From SZUA-22 sp963751695 (GTDB lineage: Bacteria; Bacteroidota; Ignavibacteria; Ignavibacteriales; Melioribacteraceae): a stretch of 64,000 nt of DNA. A model generated the notes under the pieces. The model had not been told where the DNA came from, made no database searches, and saw nothing but the letters and a program-made list of their open reading frames with translations. Location of the stretch: NCBI GenBank assembly GCA_963751695.1, contig CAVVVP010000005.1, forward strand, positions 631,530 through 695,529, written 5' to 3'. Position 1 is the stretch's first letter; the number at the start of each line of letters is the position of its first letter. Both the position numbers and the translations under genes were made by a program. Of this stretch, positions 1-10,300 are shown one piece after another.

Positions 1-279
1 AAATTGCTGAAATAGAAAGGGATTAAAGTCATGAGATTTTGCTTGTATTTTTTAGGAATCTTTTTCTCGGATGAGCGACAGTCTTGGGCCAGCATAATAA
101 TACGCTTACAATTCTTATAAATTATTTATTTTAAAATGTGACTCCTATTGCAACTTGTTTGGATAGGTCGATAGATATATAATAAGATAATACAACCAAT
201 TATAAGGAGCAAAAATGTTACGTTTTTGTCACGTATGTAGGCATTAAAACACAAAAGCTTTTATAAAATAAGGAATTAT
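1..279. other. Left edge, no supported gene
   Basis: I see no convincing gene here. One small detail stands out: AAGGAG lies 8 bases before an ATG at 215, but the frame closes after ten codons (stop at 245-247), just before the tRNA-Cys fragment that begins at 280. It may be a leader peptide or the truncated start of a lost gene; nothing else supports it. Confidence 0.4.
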
Positions 280-318
280 GAGGCAACGTTCGGATTCGAA
301 CCGACGAATAAAGGTTTT
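280..318 (-). pseudogene. tRNA-Cys 3' fragment
   Basis: Read on the minus strand, these 39 bases are the 3' part of a tRNA-Cys gene, from the anticodon loop through the T arm to the acceptor 3' strand. They match the copy at 53121-53159 with two mismatches. The 5' half is absent: the sequence upstream on the minus strand does not form a D arm or an anticodon stem. One mismatch breaks a T-stem pair and the other changes the acceptor strand, so this is a relic. Such fragments are typical of integration sites in tRNA genes. Confidence 0.75.
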
Positions 319-486
319 CTACAAATCTATCCGATAGTTTATTTTGACTAAATATATCTTTTAATACAATGCAACTTTTAAGAAGTATAGGAAAGAGTTG
401 ATGCAATATTAGATTGATGAATATAATTAATTTTGAAATATTGATTAATATTTATTATTTTCTAAACAAGATTATAAGGTAAGGTT

Positions 487-927
487 ATGTCTTTTAATCC
501 GTATTGCTTAATCAACATTTTTTTAGCAGCATTAGCTATGGCTCTTTATATCGTGGGGAGCTATCGATTCTATAAAGACAAGGATAAGTTTATTCTATTT
601 TTAGTCATAGCCCTAATTATTGATGTTGCTACCGCTATTCTTGCCTCATTAAAAATTACGCCTACTGTTCAATTACCAGGAGTTTCTACTGTACCTTGGT
701 ATAGTTTGTTGTTCAAAGTTCATGTATTATTATCAATGATTGGTATCCTTGGTTTTATTTTTTTGATAATCTATCTAATAATTAAAAATCCTCAAAAGTA
801 TTCAGAGAAAATAAAGATTTGGCAATTTAAATGGTTACTCCCTATTTGGGTAGTGGGGGAAACAATTGCATTGAGCAATGCTCTATCTAAAGTGATTTTT
901 AGAGTTAGGTTATTTGAGTTACTATAG
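487..927 (+). CDS. Small four-helix integral membrane protein, unknown function
   Basis: This 146-residue protein has about four hydrophobic helices (roughly residues 7-27, 36-56, 77-101 and 116-137), separated by short charged loops such as RFYKDKDK and KNPQKYSEK. There is no signal peptide, enzyme motif or cofactor site that I recognise. The ATG is preceded by AAGGTAAGG at a suitable distance. It converges with the MacB-like gene that ends 14 bases away, so they do not form an operon. I cannot assign a family; it is probably a cytoplasmic-membrane protein. The existence of the gene is likely, its role unknown. Confidence 0.7.
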   Translation: MSFNPYCLINIFLAALAMALYIVGSYRFYKDKDKFILFLVIALIIDVATAILASLKITPTVQLPGVSTVPWYSLLFKVHVLLSMIGILGFIFLIIYLIIKNPQKYSEKIKIWQFKWLLPIWVVGETIALSNALSKVIFRVRLFELL

Positions 928-940
928 CTTAAATATATTC

Positions 941-2173
941 CTACTCATGTCTGAGAGCTTCAATAGGATCTAAATTAGCAGCTTTAATAGCCGGATAAGT
1001 TCCAAATCCTATCCCAATAAATGCACAAAGTGCAACACCGATTATCACCCAATCTATTGGGATAGTTGCCTTTGCGTTAAGAAGTGATCCCGCATAATTT
1101 CCAACTAATAATCCTACAATGATTCCAATAATTCCACCTAAAAGGCATAAAGTAATTGCTTCAGAAAGAAATTGAAGTAGAATATTATTTTTCTTTGCAC
1201 CGACAGCTTTCCTTAATCCGATCTCAGAAGTCCTTTCCGTTACAGAGACAAGCATGATATTCATAATTCCTATGCCAGCAGCTAACAATGCAATTCCAGC
1301 TATTACAAAAGATCCCATTTTTACCCCTGAAGTAATGCTACCGATTTGTTTTAAAATAGATTCATTAGAGACTATTTCAAAATCATCAGCTTCCCCTAGG
1401 GGAACTTTTCTAATTCCTCTGAAATATCCTTGAGCCAGTTCGATTAACTCATTATAAAGTTGGTTATCACTTGCCATTATTGAAATGGCTAGACTTCTAT
1501 TTATATCCCCATAGAAGCTTTTAAAAAGAGACAATGGGATTATTGCAAAATTATCTTGACTTATACCGAAAATTGCCCCTTTTTTTTCCAAAACACCTAT
1601 AACAGTAGCTTTATATTCTCCAATATTTACTTCTTTATCAAGAGGATCAATCCCGTCAAAGAGTTTATCTGGTATGTCAGCCCCTAAAACAACAACGTTT
1701 CTGCCTCTTTTATAATCTTGGTAGTTTATATCACGACCACTTTTTAAATTCCAATCTTTTGTTAAAAACGCCCCAGGTGTAACACCATAAACTGTGATAT
1801 TGGGATTGGTTTTAACGTTTTTATATTTGAGTATCTTTCCCCTAGAAGTGTATGTTGCAGCAATCGATTTAGCTGTGGTAAGTTTCGCCTCTAATTTTTC
1901 AAAATCAAAAAGAGTTATATTTTTTCTGTTTCTAGTTTCACGATCCTTATTGTGTCCGTGCATCCTAACAGCTGGCCATTTCTGAATTTGAAAGGTATTA
2001 GTTCCGAGGGACGATACTCCGGATTCAATACTTTTTTCAAGCATTGAAATCACTGTGCTGATGGCAATAATTGAAAATATTCCTACGACTATGCCCAAAA
2101 TTGTAAGTGATGATCTAAGTTTGTTTACTCTTAAAGAATTAAAAGCAACTTTTAATATTTCAATAATGATCAT
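941..2173 (-). CDS. MacB/FtsX-type ABC transporter permease
   Basis: A 410-residue permease of the MacB/LolC-like (FtsX) class, which works by mechanotransmission rather than by moving substrate across the inner membrane. The layout is typical: one N-terminal membrane helix (about residues 20-42), a long periplasmic MacB_PCD-type domain, and three C-terminal helices (about 283-310, 335-358 and 368-392). The hallmark loop SVTERTSEIGLRKAVGA follows the second helix. No ATPase or HlyD-type adaptor gene is adjacent, so its partners are elsewhere or lost. The upstream 340 bases are a divergent promoter region shared with the tocopherol-cyclase-like gene. Substrate unknown; 'antimicrobial peptide' labels for this family are often only by homology. 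Confidence 0.9.
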   Translation of the reverse strand: MIIIEILKVAFNSLRVNKLRSSLTILGIVVGIFSIIAISTVISMLEKSIESGVSSLGTNTFQIQKWPAVRMHGHNKDRETRNRKNITLFDFEKLEAKLTTAKSIAATYTSRGKILKYKNVKTNPNITVYGVTPGAFLTKDWNLKSGRDINYQDYKRGRNVVVLGADIPDKLFDGIDPLDKEVNIGEYKATVIGVLEKKGAIFGISQDNFAIIPLSLFKSFYGDINRSLAISIMASDNQLYNELIELAQGYFRGIRKVPLGEADDFEIVSNESILKQIGSITSGVKMGSFVIAGIALLAAGIGIMNIMLVSVTERTSEIGLRKAVGAKKNNILLQFLSEAITLCLLGGIIGIIVGLLVGNYAGSLLNAKATIPIDWVIIGVALCAFIGIGFGTYPAIKAANLDPIEALRHE

Positions 2174-2516
2174 GAAATTATCAAATAGTGATTTACATTA
2201 CAGTCTAAAATAATACATTTTTATCTTCTAACAAATTTGATTTTCATCAATGATTTTAATGTATAGTGTCTACGCCTGGTAGAAAGTTGAACTATTGATA
2301 TTTAGAGATGGTTATGAATAGATTCACCTTATATGTATTCCCCTTTTTCTGCTCATCGTGTAATAATTGTTAGTTTTATATATGAAAAGCAAATTATTTC
2401 GATTAAATTTAAGCTATTAAGACTGTTTTTGTTAAGATGTGAGACGCTTAATTTATTTACGCTCTATTTTATATTAATAATTATTAATTAAAATTATAAA
2501 AATGCTTAAAAATTAA
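2174..2516. other. Divergent intergenic region
   Basis: About 340 AT-rich bases lie between two divergent genes and must hold the promoters of both. I find no RNA gene, clear palindrome or coding frame here. Confidence 0.4.
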
Positions 2517-3503
2517 ATGTTTGATTTTATAGGTAACATATTTACTCCATCTCACTATCATGGGAATAGTAAAAGGAATGATTTTTTTGAAGGGTGGTTT
2601 TATAAAATAGTTGATTCTAAAGGCGATAACATCTTTGCAATAATACCAGGTGTTTTTATAAGTAAAGACAAAACAAAAGAACATTCATTTATTCAGATAC
2701 TAAACGGTAAAAATCATGAATCACATTATTGCAGATTTAGTTTCAATGAATTTCAATCAAAGAAAAACAAATTTGAAATAAAAATTGGAAATTCAATTTT
2801 TACTGAAGATTTTATAGAACTTAAGATAGAAAGAGAAAATATTTCCTTAAAAGGTCAAATACATTTTGATAAATTAAAACCATGGCCAATTACATTATTA
2901 TCACCGGGAATAATGGGATGGTATTCTTATGTCCCATATATGGAATGTAATCATGGGGTAGTTAGTTTAAACCATTCGCTCTCCGGCATACTTGTAAATA
3001 ACCAGAAAGAAATTAATTTTGAAGGTGGTAAAGGATATACTGAAAAAGATTGGGGTTCCTCATTCCCGAGCAGTTATGTCTGGATGCAGAGTAATCATTT
3101 TGAAAAAGAGAATGTATCTTTTACAGGTTCTGTTGCAAGAATACCTTGGAGAAACAGTTGGTTTAGAGGTTTTATTGCTGGATTATTAATTGAAGATAAA
3201 CTTTACAGATTTGCTACATATACAGGAGCAAAACTAAAATATTTATATTTAGACGATAAAGAAATCAGATTCGAAATTTCTGACCGCAAACACAAAATTG
3301 AAATTACTGCCATGCGCACAATTGGCGGACAACTTCACGCACCTTATGAAAACGAAATGCTCGAAAGAGTTTCCGAAAGTCTAGATGGAAAAGTGAAAAT
3401 TATTCTTACCGAAAAAAGAAATAATAAAATATTATTTAGTGGATCAGGTGTGCACGCTGGGATTGAGGCTAACGGAAAACTTGAAGAAATTGTGGATAAA
3501 TGA
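2517..3503 (+). CDS. Tocopherol-cyclase-like protein
   Basis: A 328-residue protein resembling the tocopherol cyclase family (VTE1-like, Pfam Tocopherol_cycl), a lipocalin-like all-beta fold. Recognisable landmarks are FFEGWFYKIVDS near residue 25, the IMGWYSYVPYMEC stretch near 138 and the family-typical GYTEKDWGSSFPSSYVW around 173-190. In plants the enzyme closes the chromanol ring of vitamin E; bacterial homologues outside cyanobacteria are common, but their substrate is generally not known, so no reaction is assigned. There is no signal peptide, so it is probably cytosolic or membrane associated. The gene stands alone and its 3' end abuts the remnant of an IS element. The start at 2517 is the first ATG in the frame, with a weak ribosome-binding site. 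Confidence 0.8.
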   Translation: MFDFIGNIFTPSHYHGNSKRNDFFEGWFYKIVDSKGDNIFAIIPGVFISKDKTKEHSFIQILNGKNHESHYCRFSFNEFQSKKNKFEIKIGNSIFTEDFIELKIERENISLKGQIHFDKLKPWPITLLSPGIMGWYSYVPYMECNHGVVSLNHSLSGILVNNQKEINFEGGKGYTEKDWGSSFPSSYVWMQSNHFEKENVSFTGSVARIPWRNSWFRGFIAGLLIEDKLYRFATYTGAKLKYLYLDDKEIRFEISDRKHKIEITAMRTIGGQLHAPYENEMLERVSESLDGKVKIILTEKRNNKILFSGSGVHAGIEANGKLEEIVDK

Positions 3504-3504
3504 A

Positions 3505-3606
3505 ATTGATCATTTGTTCAGTAGTGTATTTTCTTTTGGGCATGTTGATTTCCTCCTTGTGTTATGAGTATAACTTTATCATTGTACATCTTTAGGGGGC
3601 AGTTTA
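3505..3606 (-). mobile_element. IS3-type insertion sequence remnant (left end and transposase start)
   Basis: On the minus strand a probable terminal repeat beginning TAAACTGCCCCCTAAAG (3606 downward) is followed by AAGGAGG and an ATG at 3543 that opens MPKRKYTTEQMI. This matches the usual start of IS3-family OrfA transposases (MPKRK-Y-E-I). After about 13 codons the frame runs into the end of the tocopherol-cyclase-like gene, so the rest of the element is gone. It is a 100-base stump that marks an old insertion or deletion breakpoint at about 3504. Family assignment rests on this short peptide and the layout only. Confidence 0.6.
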
Positions 3607-3674
3607 TTTTCTTCCATCTTCTTTCTTGGAATATGATCATCAAATTTCTGGTCGAATTGTTGAAAACAAAATTA

Positions 3675-4769
3675 TTAAGAGAAAATATTTAAGCCGCTTT
3701 CTCTATCAAAATAGTGAATATTCGAAACATCAATGAATATTTGAACGTGCTTATTTGCTATAGTCGGATATGATGCAGGAAAACGTGCTACAAATTGATT
3801 TCCCTCAATCTGAAAATATGCTAATGCTTCGTTTCCCATTTGTTCTACTAGATCCAGTGCAACTTTTACAGAAGTTGTATTAGATAGATCTCCTTGTTGT
3901 GTGCGGATATCTTCAGGTCTAATGCCAGCAAAGATCGTTTTATTGCTAAATTCATTCTGATCAATATTACTAATAGGAATAATTAGTTCGCGATTATTGC
4001 TTTCAAATTTTGAATTAACTTCATTCGTAAAAGTGCCTTCAACAAAATTCATTGACGGACTGCCTATAAATCCGGCAACAAATTTATTGACGGGTTTATT
4101 GTATAAATTGATAGGTGAATCAATTTGATTTACCAATCCATCCTTCATTATTACAATCCTATCTCCCATCGTCATTGCTTCGGTTTGATCATGAGTTACG
4201 TAAATCATGGTTGTTTCAAGTTTCTTGTGCAGTTTAGAAATTTCCGTTCTCATCTGGATTCTGAGTTTAGCATCAAGATTACTTAAAGGCTCATCAAATA
4301 GAAATACTTTTGGTTTCCTCACAATTGCCCTTCCCAATGCCACTCTTTGTCTTTGCCCGCCAGATAATTCCTTAGGTTTTCTTCTCAACAATTCTTCAAT
4401 TCCCAAAATACCGGCAGCATAATTTACTCTTTCGGCAATATCATCTTTATTGAATTTTCTCAGTTTCAATCCAAATGCCATATTATCATAAACAGTCATA
4501 TGCGGATAAAGGGCATAGTTTTGAAAAACCATTGCAATGTCTCTATCCTTTGGCGGCACATTGTTTACGATTTTACCATCAATATATAATTCACCCATTG
4601 AAATTTCTTCTAGTCCGGCTATCATACGGAGCGTGGTCGATTTACCGCATCCTGATGGACCAACAAGCACAACAAACTCTTTATTCTTTATTTCCAAATT
4701 AACATTATCAACTGCATTTGTTTTTCCATCATAACTTTTTGAAATATTAACAAGTTTTACATCTGCCAT
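3675..4769 (-). CDS. MalK/MsmK-type sugar ABC transporter ATP-binding protein
   Basis: A 364-residue ATPase of the CUT1 class that powers sugar import on the cytoplasmic face. All nucleotide-binding elements are intact: Walker A GPSGCGKST (about 38-46), Q-loop VFQNYALYPHM (about 81), signature LSGGQRQRVALGRA (about 135), Walker B VFLFDEPLSNLDA (about 155) and the switch histidine in YVTHDQTEAMTMGDR. The last 120 residues form the OB/TOBE regulatory part typical of MalK, UgpC and MsmK. It is the last gene of the long minus-strand locus and is 10 kb from the matching permeases, so it may serve several CUT1 importers. Function is secure, sugar identity is not. Confidence 0.95.
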   Translation of the reverse strand: MADVKLVNISKSYDGKTNAVDNVNLEIKNKEFVVLVGPSGCGKSTTLRMIAGLEEISMGELYIDGKIVNNVPPKDRDIAMVFQNYALYPHMTVYDNMAFGLKLRKFNKDDIAERVNYAAGILGIEELLRRKPKELSGGQRQRVALGRAIVRKPKVFLFDEPLSNLDAKLRIQMRTEISKLHKKLETTMIYVTHDQTEAMTMGDRIVIMKDGLVNQIDSPINLYNKPVNKFVAGFIGSPSMNFVEGTFTNEVNSKFESNNRELIIPISNIDQNEFSNKTIFAGIRPEDIRTQQGDLSNTTSVKVALDLVEQMGNEALAYFQIEGNQFVARFPASYPTIANKHVQIFIDVSNIHYFDRESGLNIFS

Positions 4770-4822
4770 TATTAACTCATATATTTTTCATATTTAATTA
4801 GTCTTCATTATATCACAGAATA

Positions 4823-7294
4823 CTATCTTCTATTATAATCAGGATCCATATCTGCAGTTCGCAAGCCTGCCACTTCATTTGCCATTAGTATAAAAACATT
4901 CCAGCATAATCCTCTGGTGGATACCCACCAATCATCTGTCGAACTCCATTTTGTAGGTATAAATTCTTTGCTGAATGGCCATCTAGGATTTAGGTAAATC
5001 TCTGCCCACACCCTATTTTCCATTAATTTTTTAGCCCTATCCCAACCATGCTTTAGTCCTACCACATAAGCACAATACTCTGCCCTAAACCAACTGCCGC
5101 CATTGTAATAAAATCCATCCCTTTTACCATCACGATAATTATTTTCACCAAATTCACCAAAAGGTTGATAATCTGCTGAGAGATATGAAAATTTTTGTTC
5201 ATTCTGCACTAACCTAACGCAGATTGGTATAGTAGTACCAAATTCAGGATGAGGCGAATTGATTACCTTGTTAAGAACAGGCATCTGATCTAAGTGATTT
5301 TTTACCATCTCATCAGTTAGTAGTTGTCGATTAAATAACCATATTGAAAAGAATTCTGGTTCCAAATCTGTTAAACTTATGACATCAGGGTAATTTCGGT
5401 CGAACAGTAAATGCTTCCTTTCTGCATCGTAAAAATTTCTATATTCTTCCTCAGCTTTTTGAATATAGGTTTCAGCAATATCAAAACCCAGTTCTTTAAT
5501 TGTCCTCAATGCAATTGCCAACATGCCTTGGTTAACTCCAAGCCTGTCAGTTTTGGGCTCAAAATCAACTATATCCACCTGACTCAATGAAAAATGGGCT
5601 TTGCATATTCCATCCCCGTCGGCATCTAATTCATTCAATACATAATCAACAGCTTTTTTTATTTTTTCCTGAGGAAGTTTAACATCGAACCGTCGTTTAT
5701 TAAGCATAGCCCAGATGAGCCATTGGATAGTTGCTTCATTGTCCTTTGCCTCTGTTGATCCTATAAGTGGAGTAACAATGGTACCAATCACTCCTTTTGG
5801 TGTTTGTGTTTTACTCCATTTATCCCAGATAGAAAGATTTAACTCTTTATTATATGTTGCAACAATGGAGAAAAAGGTATCCCTGTTGTACATATCTGGT
5901 GCATAATTCATATTAGGTACATTAAATGGAGTAAAATCTCTGGTATCTGTAATCCATGTAAGCATTTGTAAATTGGCGTACAACATTTTTTCAATGAGTG
6001 ATCCTTTAAAATCTTTTCCCTCAGCTAAACGTGACTGCGAAGAGATCATAAATTGTTGATGCGACTTCCAAGGTTCAACAAAAATATATGTGATTTTCTC
6101 TACTTTTTTACCGAGCGGTAGAACGTTGAATGGTTCCTTTTTAGGCTGATGCTCAATTATTTGTAAATCTTTAATTTTGAGTTTACATTCTTGCCCTGAC
6201 TGAGTGCCTATGAACATTGATACACTATCATTTTCAATATAAGGAACTAAGATGCTGCCTTTAAAAGAAGTCCATTCGTTTTCCATAGTCCCGAAGTTAT
6301 CAATGTACTTTACCCCATGCTCAAGTTCAAAGGTTTTTTTTCCATTTTTAATCCTAAAAAGTTTTAATGCTACGCCTGTATTTCCTTTACAAGAAAAGGA
6401 AATTGAGTATATATTTTGATCTTTTAACGGAGCAATAAATTCAATCCCTGCTCTACTGCCAGGATGACCAGTTATCGATATAAGATCCTTTTCAATCTGT
6501 ATTTCTGAATTTCCTACCCTCTGAATATCCGAATCTATTTTTAATAAGGTTTCTTTTCCAGCATCAAGATGGTAGAATTCACCAAAAGTTTGTTTGATAT
6601 AATTATTATTCTCTTTTCTTTCGGATGAACATGCAACTGAAAATAAATTAACATCGGCCAATTTACGTATACCTACAAATCCACCTCCACGTAGAACTCT
6701 TCTACGGGTATTTCTCGTAAATTGATTTTTATAACCTGCATCAGTTAAAAAACCTACGACATCATTACTAGGAGTAACAAAACCTGCAGCTGGAAATATT
6801 TCATGAACAAATCCTCCCGGGAAATTATTGTATTCAAATGTTACGTATCGGTTTGGTTTTTCAGCTGGCTTTGCAGTTTCAGATATGATATAATAAAGAC
6901 CAGGCATATTTGGCTGAAATAACTCAATTCTCTTTTTAATAAGGTTTGCATTTATAATCTGGTAGGTAATTGAAACCGATAAGTTGACTTCGAATTCTTT
7001 TATGTAGGATTCTTTTTTTAAGGTGATTCTCTTTTCATTGCCTTCCCATTCCTGGCCCAGCCACCGCGGTATATTTGCAACTATACTCATATCAAGATTA
7101 TACATTTGGAGAGATAATTCTTCACTGTTTTGAAGTAATAATTTATTGCCATCATAAATATTGACTCTGTAGCCTACCTCATTATTCCCTTCTACTTTTA
7201 GCTTAAGATCCTGACACCATGCAACCGTAACTATAAAAAAGAATAGCAATGATATAAGAAGTAGAATTTTAGATTTATTATTTAGACTATTCAT
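4823..7294 (-). CDS. Secreted glycosidase-like protein with C-terminal helical barrel
   Basis: An 823-residue exported protein: N-terminal signal peptide (hydrophobic residues 9-27, ending AWCQ), a beta-rich N-terminal half (about 30-400), and a C-terminal half that looks like an (alpha/alpha)6 barrel of a six-hairpin glycosidase (about 430-800). The barrel part contains NMNYAPDMYNRDTFFS, acidic residues in LNELDADGDGIC and aromatic-rich loops such as YRDGKRDGFYYNGGSWF. No known GH family could be assigned by eye; GH63-, GH78- and GH116-like folds are possible. It lies between the MalK-type gene and another secreted glycosidase-like gene in the same operon, which supports a role in breaking down the transported glycan. 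Confidence 0.75.
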   Translation of the reverse strand: MNSLNNKSKILLLISLLFFFIVTVAWCQDLKLKVEGNNEVGYRVNIYDGNKLLLQNSEELSLQMYNLDMSIVANIPRWLGQEWEGNEKRITLKKESYIKEFEVNLSVSITYQIINANLIKKRIELFQPNMPGLYYIISETAKPAEKPNRYVTFEYNNFPGGFVHEIFPAAGFVTPSNDVVGFLTDAGYKNQFTRNTRRRVLRGGGFVGIRKLADVNLFSVACSSERKENNNYIKQTFGEFYHLDAGKETLLKIDSDIQRVGNSEIQIEKDLISITGHPGSRAGIEFIAPLKDQNIYSISFSCKGNTGVALKLFRIKNGKKTFELEHGVKYIDNFGTMENEWTSFKGSILVPYIENDSVSMFIGTQSGQECKLKIKDLQIIEHQPKKEPFNVLPLGKKVEKITYIFVEPWKSHQQFMISSQSRLAEGKDFKGSLIEKMLYANLQMLTWITDTRDFTPFNVPNMNYAPDMYNRDTFFSIVATYNKELNLSIWDKWSKTQTPKGVIGTIVTPLIGSTEAKDNEATIQWLIWAMLNKRRFDVKLPQEKIKKAVDYVLNELDADGDGICKAHFSLSQVDIVDFEPKTDRLGVNQGMLAIALRTIKELGFDIAETYIQKAEEEYRNFYDAERKHLLFDRNYPDVISLTDLEPEFFSIWLFNRQLLTDEMVKNHLDQMPVLNKVINSPHPEFGTTIPICVRLVQNEQKFSYLSADYQPFGEFGENNYRDGKRDGFYYNGGSWFRAEYCAYVVGLKHGWDRAKKLMENRVWAEIYLNPRWPFSKEFIPTKWSSTDDWWVSTRGLCWNVFILMANEVAGLRTADMDPDYNRR

Positions 7295-7358
7295 TTAATT
7301 AAATTTCTCAATATTGTTTGATGAGAGTAACTTCATGCCGTAACCAATAATTAATCTC

Positions 7359-10300
7359 CTATTGAAGCAGTATTATTTTTTTTGTATCAGAGTAATTGCT
7401 GGTTTTTAGCCTTATGAAATATACACCAGATGCTAGTTGATTACCGTTGACATTTACTGAGTTCCAAAAAACAGAATATTTACCCGGATTTTGATATCCT
7501 TCAAAAAGTGTTGAAATTTTCCGTCCAAGTAAATCATATACAGCTAGAGTGACCTTTGAATCTTCCTTTATGTCATACATAATTTGAGTTGAACCATTAA
7601 ATGGATTTGGGTAATTTTGATGCAATTTTGTTGATTGTGGTATTAAAGAATGTATGTCATTTTTAAGAGAAGTTTCAATATCATATAAATCTTCTATTTC
7701 ACTGGTACTCAAAGCATAATCATAAATCCGGACATCATCCAAGACTCCCTTAAAATTATAATTATTGTCACTCGGAAGCATTTGTCCAATTGTTAAATTG
7801 ATATTAGTAGTAGATATATCCCCACTCCAACTACTAAATGCATCCAAATTCCCATTTAAATATAATTCGAAATCAGTACCAGAATATATAAGTGTAACAT
7901 TGTATAATAATCCTTCTTCCAACTTAGTTTCAGAATCAAGATCTTTTATACCGCTACTTGTTTTTAAAGTCCAACGCATACTCTTATTGGAAATGGAAGC
8001 TTTCCATCTGTTATCCCAGCTACCGTGTGACAGAGGATATGCTTCGCGATCAAAAAGCTCATTAATTCTTATCCAAAAATTAATTGATATCATTTTTGTG
8101 AAATTCAACAAATTATTATTTGAAATACTGATGTAGTCATTTTCGCCATCAAATAAGTATGCGCTGTTGAGATTATTAAATCTATCTGAAGTTAGTTGTG
8201 CACCGAAATTTGTTCCATGAAGTGCATTTCCGCTCTCATCATTGGTATTCCCATTAAAAGGATAAAATGCAACCAAATTACCTTTTGTGTAATCTGAAAA
8301 ATCTCTTACGGATAAACTTATACTATCCAGAACAATGCCGCCTTTATTATCGGTAACTTCACAATATATATAATAATTGCCCACTTCAGTTGGGGCAGTC
8401 CATCCAATTATGCTTCCAATCCCCGTAATAGTTCCAGAAGCTGAATTCCACATATAACTCAATTCATCTTTGTCTTCATCGACAGTAAAGCATTCAATTT
8501 GTGCTTCTCCACCCAAATCTATTTTTCTTGGAGATGCCTTAATTTTATTAATTTGGGGATCATGATTTATAGAACCAACAACTTCCATTTCAATAGTTGT
8601 TGTATCATAAGCCCCATTCTGGTCATCTGCAATAACTGAAACTGAATATAATCCAGGCTGACTAGGTGCCTGCCAAGTGATAACTGAATCCGAACCTGTT
8701 ATTGTTCCACCGCTGCTTGTCCAAGCATAATTAATTTTATTTCCATCTAAGTCCTCTGCTGTACAATAAATTTGAGTTAAATTGTCGGTTACAACTGGAT
8801 TAGACATAGGTGAAAGGCTTTTTATTCTTGGAGGATAGTTCGAGACCGCAAGTCCGGAGTTATAGTCAATAATGATTGAGTTAACAAGTGTTTTATTATA
8901 AAAATAGGATACACTTCCACCGCTTGGGACAAAGACTAATTGCATTACTGAATCTCCATCAATATTTATATTTGGATTTCCAGTTACACCGGTTGCTACA
9001 AAAGTATTAGAAACAACATCGTATAAATCATAATTGCCGGAAGGAAGTTTTATATTTACACTTTTTGCCTCATTATGTGGATTGTAATACAAATATGTTG
9101 GATAGGCCTCCGAATGAAAATAATCAGTTTTAAGTAGATCAAGTTGAAGAATTCCTTCAACATTGGTTGTATCAATTATTCCTCCGAGTATTCCTATGTG
9201 AGATGAACTATACAATGTTAAATTCGTAGCTCCCCATCCACCAGAAATAGCATCACCTGTAGCATAGGGGCTCCACCCTCCTGGCCCAGTTTCTCTCATG
9301 GCTTCATGTGCTATATATGAATTTGGATCATATTGATATGCCCATTCTTCACTGTCCTGTTTGAACCCTGGTAAATAGTTTGGATAGAATAATCTGCTTG
9401 CATTTGCTGCATTTAATACCCATTTGGCAATGGCCCTTGAAAAACGATCATCATATCTAACCAAAGGTACCAAAGCACCAACCTGTTCAAATGTGTTCAT
9501 TGAAAAAGCATAGTCATTGACGATTGATTCTCCAATTAAACCATGAACATCAATTCCGTCCCATGTTCCAAGTATTGCACCCCAATTCCTCAATGGGCCA
9601 ATATTAAAGCACCAATTAACGAACTTAGTTATATCGTAATCTGTTCCTAGTTCTGCATTCATCCTCGCTGCGATATAAGTTCCGTAAGATAATTGAAGTT
9701 CATATGAAGGATTAGTTCCCCAACCATTTAAAAATTCCATTGCCCATTCAGCCCCAATTCTATAGTCTTCATTTTTTGTTTCTGCATAAGCATTATATAG
9801 TAACCATGCAATTGCTCCAGCCGATTCAGGCTCTGTTGGATCACTATCATAAGGAGTCATTGAACGCAAATCAAATCCTCTATAATTCATATACGGCACT
9901 TTCCATGGTGTTAATTTACCTCCCATTGATGCCGTAGCGAGCAGCCATTGATCAGCAACACTTTTTAATTGATAAGCAAAATCGCCCGTGTTCGGGTACA
10001 AATCATATAACTGGTAGAAGAAAACATTTGGCATTGTCGAATACCACCAGTCATCATAAGTGTCATCAACCGGATGATTTTTATATACAGCTTGTTCCGG
10101 TCGGTTATTAAACCATTCCTCACTCATTAGAACCCAGTCATACCCATTCTGATTTCTTTTATCAATACCTACTAGGCTTGCACTAATTAAAGCAGGCAGA
10201 CAATTTATACTTTCACCCGATTCAGGATAAGGTGTTCCAACAACAGTGTGTAACACAAAGCTATTATGTCCTGGGTAATTAACAGTAGTAGTTTTAATAT

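Noticed and set aside
218..406. Minus-strand frame of 62 codons
   Set aside because: It covers the tRNA-Cys fragment, has no ribosome-binding site and the peptide has no protein-like features.
7765..8136. Plus-strand frame of 123 codons
   Set aside because: It is antisense to the LamG-containing gene, which has a clear domain order and sorting signal.
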